Part shown: piece by piece, positions 21,402 to 26,725 of the stretch | How the letters are laid out: every line of letters begins with the position of its first letter | Numbering within the stretch: position 1 is the stretch's first letter | Source of the DNA: JBJMQS01 sp045802605 | GTDB lineage: Bacteria; Planctomycetota; Planctomycetia; Gemmatales; Gemmataceae | Length of the DNA stretch: 26,725 bases | Direction: 5' to 3' | Assembly: GCA_045802605.1 (NCBI GenBank) | Contig: JBJMQS010000071.1 | Location: 1 to 26,725, forward strand | Position numbers and translations under genes: made by a program | The notes under the pieces: model-generated | What the model was told of the DNA's origin: nothing | Seen by the model: only the letters and a program-made list of their open reading frames with translations | Databases searched by the model: none

Positions 21402-24400
21402 ATGAATCCCTTCGTTCATTTGCATTGCCACACTCATTACAGCTTGCTCGATGGCGCCAACCGGGTGCCGGAGCTCATTGCCCACGTTAAAGCGCTCGGC
21501 ATGAACGCCGTAGCTATGACGGACCACGGCAACCTGTATGGGGCGGTGGAGTTTTACAAAGAGGCCATCGCGGCCGGGGTCAATCCGATCATCGGCTATG
21601 AGGCGTACGTCGCCGCGGGGTCACGGTTTCAGCGCGATGCCCGCAGACGCGGCGAAGCGGGCTACCATCTCACGCTCTTGGCGAAAAACACCAAGGGTTT
21701 TCAGAATCTGGTGAAGATGGCCTCGGCGGCTTACCTGGAAGGCCTGCACCACGTTCCCCGCATCGACAAGGAACTTTTGGAGGCCCACAAAGAGGGCATC
21801 ATCTGTCTCAGCGGCTGCGCATCGAGCGAATTTAGCGAATTCATTCTCAGAGAGCAGCTCGACGAAGCCACCCAGTTGGCCGCATGGTTCGCCAAGCTTT
21901 TCGGCAAGGATTTCTACGTCGAGATTCAAAACAACGGCCTAGATATTCAGCGGCTCTGTGCCGAAGGGGCCATTGAGGTGGCCAATCGGCTCGGCCTGCC
22001 GCTCGTGGCCACTTGCGACGCGCATTATCTCACCCGCGACCACGCCGTGGCGCACGACGTGCTATTGTGCGTGAACACTCGGCGCACCCGCAATGATCCG
22101 AATCGCATGCGCTATGGTTCGGATCAGTTTTATGTCCGAGCACCGGCGGAGATGTACCAGCTCTTCCCGGATCAAGCCGAGGCGGTCAAACGCAGCCAAC
22201 AAATCGCCGACGGCTGCGATATCAAGCTCGATCTCAAGGCACGCCACTTCCCGGCTTTCGAACCACCGGCGAAAAAGACTCCCGAGAAATACCTTCGCGA
22301 ATTGTGCGAAGCGGGATTGCAAGACCGCTATGGCAAGAAGCCACCCGAACATGCGCGGGCACGGCTAGAACACGAGCTTGGCATCATTCTCCGCATGGGC
22401 TACGCCGGATATTTTCTCGTCGTCTGGGACTTCGTGCGCTTCGCTCGGGAAAAGGGCATCCCAGCATCGGCCCGCGGCAGCGCGTGCGGCGCGATTGTTA
22501 GCTACGTGCTCAAGCTTTCCGACGTTTGCCCGCTGGAATACGACCTGCTCTTCGAACGTTTCCTCGATCCCAACCGTTCCGAAGCGCCCGATATTGACAT
22601 TGACTTCTGCCAGGATCGCCGCGAAGAGGTTATCGCCTACGTCAAAAACAAGTATGGCGCGGACTCCGTCGCCCAAATCGCCACGTTCGGCACGATGGCC
22701 GCGAAGGCGGCGCTTCGCGATGTGGGCCGAGCGCTTGATATTCCGCTCGAACGCGTCAACTCGCTGATCAAACATGTGCCCACGCGGCTGCACGTCACCC
22801 TCGACGACGCCATCGCCGAATCGCCCGACTTCCGCAACGAATACGAAAAAGACCCTCTGGTTCACGAATGGGTCGATATCGCTCGCGCCTTGGAAGGCAC
22901 TAACCGCAACGCCGGCGTACACGCGGCTGGCGTCGTAATTTCTCAAGGGAAGCTGACCGATTACGTTCCTCTGGCGACCGCGATCCCGCGCGGTGAGGAA
23001 GGCGCGGCCGCCCACGGCGAGCGCGTCATCACCACGCAGTGGGTAATGGGCGACATTGAAGCCATCGGCTTGTTGAAGATGGACTTTCTTGGCCTGCGCA
23101 CGCTCACCGTGCTGGAAAACGCACGCCGGGAGATTAAGAACACGCGCGGCGAGAAGATCAATCTCTACAAGCTGCCGCTCGAAGATCAGGCGACCTATCA
23201 GCTATTGCAGCGCGGCGACGCAAAGGGCGTATTTCAGTTTGAGTCCGATGGTATCCGCGAATTGCTCAAACGCCTAAGGCCCGACAATATCCGCGACATC
23301 ATCGCCTGCACCGCCCTCTACCGCCCGGGCCCGCTCGGCGGCGGCATGGTCGAGAGTTACATCAACCGCAAGCACGGGCGGGAGAAGCCGGCTTATCAGC
23401 ACCCGGTCATGGAAGAGGTGCTTGCCGAAACCTACGGCGTGCAAGTCTACCAAGAACAGGTGATGCGGATTCTCAATCGCCTCGGCGGCATCGGGCTATC
23501 CGATGCGTACGCCTGCATCAAAGCCATCAGCAAGAAGAAGCGCGAAGTCATCGACGCTCAGCGTGGCGAGTTTATCCGCGGCGCCGTCGAACGCGGCGTA
23601 GCCAAATCTGTGGCGGAAGAGATCTTCGATCAAATCGAATATTTCGGCGGCTACGGCTTCAACAAATCGCACAGTGCCGCCTACGCTCTGGTCTCCTTCC
23701 AGACCGCGTATTTGAAGGCGCATTACACGCCGGAGTTCATGGCCGCCCTGCTGTCGAGCGAAATCGACGATGGCAACAAGCGCGACGTGCTTGTCGATCA
23801 CATTGCTGATGCGCGCCGGCTCGGCGTGGACGTTCGGCCGCCGGATGTGAACGAAGGCGGGCCGGATTTCACGGTGCGCGAGGGACACATTCTCTTCGGT
23901 CTCACGGCCATCAAGGGTTTGGGGCGAGCCGCCGCGGAAGAGATTGCCCGGGCGCGAGAAGAGAAGGGCCCGTATCACGATCTTTTCAATTTCTGCGAGC
24001 GGGTCGATCTCAAAGCCGTGCCCAAGTCAGCAATTGAGCGACTGATCAAAGCCGGCGGGTTCGATTCGCTATGCAATAATCGCGCGGCACTCCTAGCGAC
24101 ATTACCGCGGGCAATCCAAGCGGCCGGCGAACTGCAGCAGGATCGTCGGCGGGGGCAACTGAATATCTTCGACGCCGTTTCGCCCGAGGAAGTGAATGGC
24201 GTCCCGCAATCGGAAGGGCTCGCCGATGTGCCAGATTGGCCGGCCAGCGAGCGGCTGAAATTCGAGAAAGAAGCACTCGACTTTTACTTCTCGAGCCACC
24301 CGTTGGCCGAGCATTCAAAGGAACTGAGGCGATTCGCGTCGCACGAAGTGAGTCAACTCAAAAAGGTGGCTCACGGCCAGCGAGTGCTCGTCGGCGGCAT

Positions 24401-24893
24401 GCTCACTCAAGTGCGGTTCATGAACGTGAAGAAGGCTCGCAACGGCAATAGCCGCTACGTGCGCTGCAAGATCGAGGACTTCTCCGGCCTGCTCGAAGCG
24501 ATGATGTGGCCCGATGAATTCGCGCGATACAAGGACGATTTCACCGAGGATCGAATTCTGTTTGGCGAGGGTGTGATCGAGCATCGCGGCGAGGAGCCCC
24601 TCTTGGTCATGTCCCGCGTATTCGACATCGACACCGCCCGCCGCGAGATGACTAAAGGGCTGGTGTTGAAGCTCGAGCTCGGCCAGCACCAACCCGCGAT
24701 AATGGACGATGTAGCGAAGGTGTTGTGCAAAACGCCGGGCTCGTGCCCCGTTTACGTGCAGATCCTCGACGCCGCCGGCAAGCGAGCCGTTCTCCGCGCG
24801 GCCCCCAACTTCCAAGTGAACCCCGCCGACGTAAAGGTCGGCGAGCTGGAGTCACTCTTGGGTGATGGGAAGGTGATGTTCACAGGGCGGTAA
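21402..24893 (+). CDS. dnaE: DNA polymerase III alpha subunit
   Basis: Replicative polymerase, 1163 aa, normal for DnaE1. The N-terminal PHP domain has an apparently intact metal site (H8, H10, D41, H42, E67, H89, C139, D206, H208). The polymerase active site is PDIDIDF with D399 and D401, and the third Asp is D561 in LKMDFLGLRT. GFNKSHSAAYALVSF (752-766) is the conserved fingers motif. A helix-hairpin-helix region covers about 870-890. QLNIF (919-923) fits the beta-clamp binding motif. An OB-fold follows (about 990-1075, GGMLTQVRFMNVKKARNG). The ATG at 21402 begins the conserved FVHLHCHTHYSLLDGA; a GTG at 21372 would add ten unconserved residues. Confidence 0.97.
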   Translation: MNPFVHLHCHTHYSLLDGANRVPELIAHVKALGMNAVAMTDHGNLYGAVEFYKEAIAAGVNPIIGYEAYVAAGSRFQRDARRRGEAGYHLTLLAKNTKGFQNLVKMASAAYLEGLHHVPRIDKELLEAHKEGIICLSGCASSEFSEFILREQLDEATQLAAWFAKLFGKDFYVEIQNNGLDIQRLCAEGAIEVANRLGLPLVATCDAHYLTRDHAVAHDVLLCVNTRRTRNDPNRMRYGSDQFYVRAPAEMYQLFPDQAEAVKRSQQIADGCDIKLDLKARHFPAFEPPAKKTPEKYLRELCEAGLQDRYGKKPPEHARARLEHELGIILRMGYAGYFLVVWDFVRFAREKGIPASARGSACGAIVSYVLKLSDVCPLEYDLLFERFLDPNRSEAPDIDIDFCQDRREEVIAYVKNKYGADSVAQIATFGTMAAKAALRDVGRALDIPLERVNSLIKHVPTRLHVTLDDAIAESPDFRNEYEKDPLVHEWVDIARALEGTNRNAGVHAAGVVISQGKLTDYVPLATAIPRGEEGAAAHGERVITTQWVMGDIEAIGLLKMDFLGLRTLTVLENARREIKNTRGEKINLYKLPLEDQATYQLLQRGDAKGVFQFESDGIRELLKRLRPDNIRDIIACTALYRPGPLGGGMVESYINRKHGREKPAYQHPVMEEVLAETYGVQVYQEQVMRILNRLGGIGLSDAYACIKAISKKKREVIDAQRGEFIRGAVERGVAKSVAEEIFDQIEYFGGYGFNKSHSAAYALVSFQTAYLKAHYTPEFMAALLSSEIDDGNKRDVLVDHIADARRLGVDVRPPDVNEGGPDFTVREGHILFGLTAIKGLGRAAAEEIARAREEKGPYHDLFNFCERVDLKAVPKSAIERLIKAGGFDSLCNNRAALLATLPRAIQAAGELQQDRRRGQLNIFDAVSPEEVNGVPQSEGLADVPDWPASERLKFEKEALDFYFSSHPLAEHSKELRRFASHEVSQLKKVAHGQRVLVGGMLTQVRFMNVKKARNGNSRYVRCKIEDFSGLLEAMMWPDEFARYKDDFTEDRILFGEGVIEHRGEEPLLVMSRVFDIDTARREMTKGLVLKLELGQHQPAIMDDVAKVLCKTPGSCPVYVQILDAAGKRAVLRAAPNFQVNPADVKVGELESLLGDGKVMFTGR

Positions 24894-24954
24894 ATGATTC
24901 CGCGCGGGAGCCGAAACGAGGTGTGATTTTGGTGTCATCTGTCGGAGAGTTGTT

Positions 24955-25176
24955 ATGACGCAGATACTTCAAGAACTTAAGAACGCAGCGGCGACTTTGC
25001 CGGTCGCCGAACGCGCCGAATTCCTGCTTCAGTCCTTGAATGAGAAAATGGCGCCGGAAGTGCGTTCGGATTGGCTCGCTCTTGCAGAATCTCGAATGGC
25101 GGAAATTAAATCAGACCACGTGAATGGAATTCCCGCTGATGATGTGCATCGCACATTGCTTGGCCCTCGTCGTTGA
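24955..25176 (+). CDS. Addiction-module antitoxin (Unstab_antitox-like)
   Basis: A 73-aa protein with the family pattern: an N-terminal helix, LPVAERAEFLLQSL, then W-L-A-x-E/S-x-R-M-E-I and a C-terminal G-I-P-A-D-D-V segment. These proteins normally neutralise a RelE/ParE-family toxin encoded immediately downstream. GGAGAG lies 5 nt before the ATG. The stop overlaps a TTG that begins a short toxin-like frame, which is cut off after about 15 codons (see next entry). It is therefore an orphan antitoxin. Confidence 0.85.
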   Translation: MTQILQELKNAAATLPVAERAEFLLQSLNEKMAPEVRSDWLALAESRMAEIKSDHVNGIPADDVHRTLLGPRR

Positions 25177-25217
25177 AGCAAATCGACTACCACCCAGATG
25201 CCGCGGAAACACAGGAG
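25173..25217 (+). pseudogene. Stub of a RelE/ParE-family toxin gene
   Basis: A TTG overlaps the antitoxin stop as TTGA and opens a frame reading MKQIDYHPDAAETQE. This is the kind of N-terminus expected of a RelE/ParE toxin (a first strand followed by HP-x-A). The toxin-like sequence ends where the ribosome site CAGGAG and then the ATG of the DUF1801 gene begin. Beyond that the frame only shadows the next gene. The bulk of the toxin (about 80 residues expected) is missing, probably by deletion. The family call rests on 15 codons plus position. Confidence 0.6.
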
Positions 25218-25224
25218 TTTTGTC

Positions 25225-25647
25225 ATGGCCGAAGCCAAAACCAAACCCACCAAAATCAGTCCCAAGGCCTTCCTGGCCAAGGTCGAGGACAAGCAGCAGC
25301 GCGCCGATGCGCTCGCGGTCATGCAGCTCATGAAAAAGATCACCGGCGAGAAGCCAACGATGTGGGGGCCGAGCATCATCGGGTTCGGCAAGTATCACTA
25401 CAAGTACGCCAGCGGGCACGAGGGTGATTGTTGCATTACCGGCTTGTCGCCGCGCAAAGCTGCGCTCACGCTGTATGTCATGGGCGCGATCCAGGGCAAT
25501 CCCGATCTTCTGAAGAAGCTCGGCAAGCACAAGGCGAGCAAGGGCTGCTTGTACATCAAGAAACTTGAAGACGTCGATCAGGCGGTGTTGACCAAGCTCA
25601 TCAAAGCCAGCGTCGAATGGGTGAAGAAGCAGTATCCAGATAAATAG
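25225..25647 (+). CDS. DUF1801 domain protein
   Basis: A 140-aa soluble protein matching the DUF1801 pattern: basic N-terminus, DALAVMQLMKKITGEKPTMW, GFGKYHYKY, then C-C-I-T-G-L-S-P-R-K, LTLYVMG, a Lys-rich helix (LLKKLGKHKASKGCLYIKKL) and VLTKLIKASVEWVKK. Members are YdhG-like and of unknown function, sometimes compared to the frataxin fold. CAGGAG seven nt before the ATG at 25225 fixes the start, and an in-frame ATG at 25198 lies inside the toxin stub. The gene sits directly on the break point of the deleted toxin. Confidence 0.87.
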   Translation: MAEAKTKPTKISPKAFLAKVEDKQQRADALAVMQLMKKITGEKPTMWGPSIIGFGKYHYKYASGHEGDCCITGLSPRKAALTLYVMGAIQGNPDLLKKLGKHKASKGCLYIKKLEDVDQAVLTKLIKASVEWVKKQYPDK

Positions 25648-25668
25648 CAGCGCAATGTACGTTAATTC

Positions 25669-25718
25669 GCGCACCGCGCTTCAGTTGATTGGTTGAACCG
25701 ATATCAAACGCGGTGCGC
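25669..25718. repeat. Long hairpin immediately before the epimerase start
   Basis: GCGCACCGCG (25669-25678) and its exact reverse complement (25709-25718) form a 10-bp outer stem. Inside, TTGAT/ATCAA (25684-25688 and 25703-25707) and GGTT/AACC give further pairing. The right arm ends one base before the ATG at 25720, so the hairpin occupies the place where a ribosome site would normally be. Confidence 0.8.
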
Positions 25719-25719
25719 T

Positions 25720-26700
25720 ATGAAAATCGTCATCCCGGGCGGCAGTGGGCAGGTGGGCAACATACTCGCCCGGGCGTTTGTGGCCGATGGGCACGACGTT
25801 GTCGTACTGAGTCGATCAAACACTCCTTCGCCGTGGCGGACGGTGGGCTGGGATGGTGAAACACTTGGCGAATGGACTAAGGAACTCGATGGTGCCGACG
25901 TTGTCATCAATCTTGCTGGCCGCAGTGTCAATTGCCGTTACACGGCGACAAATCGCCGGCAAATCATCGACTCCCGTGTTAAGTCCACGCGTGCCGTCGG
26001 CGAGGCAATCGGACGTTCTGTAAATCCGCCGCGCGTGTGGCTGCAGGCGAGCACAGCCACCATTTATTCCCACCGTTTTGACTCAGCCAACGATGAAGCG
26101 AATGGCATCATCGGGGGCAACGAGCCGAATGCTCCTGACACTTGGCGATTCAGCATCGATGTCGCGCATGGTTGGGAAAAAGCCGCAATGGCTTGTGAAA
26201 CGCCTCGAATGCGTAAAGTCCTCATGCGTTCGGCCATGACTATGAGTCCCGACCGCGGCGGCGTCTTCGATGTGCTGTCGCGACTGGTTCGGTTCGGTCT
26301 CGGAGGGCAGAGCGGTGATGGTCGGCAATTCGTCTCGTGGATTCACGAACGCGATTTCGTTCGTGCCGTGTATTGGCTAATCGAGCATTCCGAGTTGCAA
26401 GGGCCGGTGAACATCGCGGCTCCCAATCCGTTGCCCAATTCCGAGTTCATGCGGGCCTTGCGCCGAGCCTGGGGCATTCGCTTCGGCTTGCCGGCCAGCA
26501 GATGGATGCTGGAGGTGGGAGCATTCTTACTGCGAACCGAGAGCGAACTCGTGTTGAAGAGTCGGCGGGTCGTACCGGGAAAACTGTTGCAGACAGGATT
26601 CGAGTTTGAATTTCCGAAGTGGCCCGACGCGGCTGCGGATTTGTGCGAGCGATGGCGACACACATCTCTTAAAGAGCGTCGAGGCGTCAGCCCGACGTGA
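25720..26700 (+). CDS. TIGR01777-type NAD(P)-dependent epimerase (SDR39U1-like)
   Basis: A 326-aa extended-SDR protein. The nucleotide-binding motif is GGSGQVG (7-13), then GADVVINLAGRSV and RYTATNRRQIIDSRVKST, which are hallmarks of the TIGR01777 family. The C-terminal DUF1731 segment is recognisable (RVVPGKLLQTGFEFEFPKW). Substrate unknown; the family is annotated as epimerase without a proven reaction. The active-site region reads QASTATIYSHR. The ATG at 25720 directly follows the hairpin at 25669-25718 and has no ribosome site; a TTG at 25693 inside the loop is the alternative. The last residues (GVSPT) and the TGA are encoded within the palindrome at 26683-26725. Confidence 0.88.
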   Translation: MKIVIPGGSGQVGNILARAFVADGHDVVVLSRSNTPSPWRTVGWDGETLGEWTKELDGADVVINLAGRSVNCRYTATNRRQIIDSRVKSTRAVGEAIGRSVNPPRVWLQASTATIYSHRFDSANDEANGIIGGNEPNAPDTWRFSIDVAHGWEKAAMACETPRMRKVLMRSAMTMSPDRGGVFDVLSRLVRFGLGGQSGDGRQFVSWIHERDFVRAVYWLIEHSELQGPVNIAAPNPLPNSEFMRALRRAWGIRFGLPASRWMLEVGAFLLRTESELVLKSRRVVPGKLLQTGFEFEFPKWPDAAADLCERWRHTSLKERRGVSPT

Positions 26701-26725
26701 AAGTCTCACACGTCGGGCTGACGCC
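26683..26725. repeat. Perfect 17-bp palindrome over the epimerase stop codon
   Basis: GGCGTCAGCCCGACGTG (26683-26699) and its exact reverse complement (26709-26725) flank a 9-nt loop. The second arm reaches the window edge, so the pairing might continue. The left arm encodes the last codons and most of the stop of the epimerase gene. The AGCCCGACG core resembles AGCCGGACG in the palindrome at 8733-8790, and in both cases the gene stop codon falls just after that core. Confidence 0.92.

Noticed and set aside
24050..24080. tRNA-like GGTTCGATTC sequence
   Set aside because: It lies inside conserved dnaE coding sequence and no cloverleaf arms surround it. No tRNA was recognised elsewhere in the window.

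Overview
The window looks like chromosomal DNA from a planctomycete, probably of the Pirellulales/Planctomycetia type, with moderately high GC. The reasons are a DUF1559 pilin-like protein with the H-x9-DG motif followed by a small lipoprotein gene, a DUF1570-type secreted protein, several planctomycete-style hypothetical membrane proteins and lipoproteins, and many short palindromic repeats at gene borders. A five-POTRA BamA protein shows that the cell has an outer membrane. No rRNA, tRNA, insertion sequence, prophage or CRISPR array was recognised.

Layout. Positions 1-143 are a perfect 7-bp tandem array that stops one base from the bamA stop codon. bamA (minus strand) diverges from a polytopic membrane protein gene, which overlaps queD tail to tail. 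queD diverges from a metallo-beta-lactamase-fold hydrolase across a near-perfect palindrome. A SAM methyltransferase gene follows and converges on a fabH-type ketosynthase with a 1-nt gap. A divergent YchF-like GTPase (plus) then converges on a minus-strand unit reading glgA, antitoxin, PIN toxin, galT. The last three genes of that unit are joined by start/stop overlaps. A planctomycete lipoprotein gene lies upstream of glgA, separated from it by a terminator-like hairpin.

Positions 12625-13268 have no convincing gene. They hold several hairpins and a mirrored array of about 27-bp degenerate units, followed by a PduO-type cobalamin adenosyltransferase. That gene overlaps, tail to tail by 84 bp, the end of two tandem paralogous ABC-2 permease genes. 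A very small protein gene precedes the permeases. On the plus strand follow a DUF1570-like secreted protein whose zinc site is degenerate, a DUF1559 pilin-like protein with its lipoprotein partner, dnaE, an antitoxin gene whose toxin partner survives only as a stub, a DUF1801 protein, and a TIGR01777-type epimerase whose stop codon lies inside a perfect palindrome at the window edge.

Functionally most of this is housekeeping: outer-membrane assembly, deazapurine biosynthesis, fatty-acid or polyketide condensation, glycogen and galactose metabolism, B12 cofactor formation and replication. Two toxin-antitoxin remnants or insertions and numerous palindromes lie between these genes. I did not find a clear new defence or biosynthetic system. 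The best leads are the mirrored repeat array, the toxin-antitoxin pair wired into the glgA-galT unit, the toxin stub, the inactivated-looking DUF1570 protein and the palindromes that supply stop codons.
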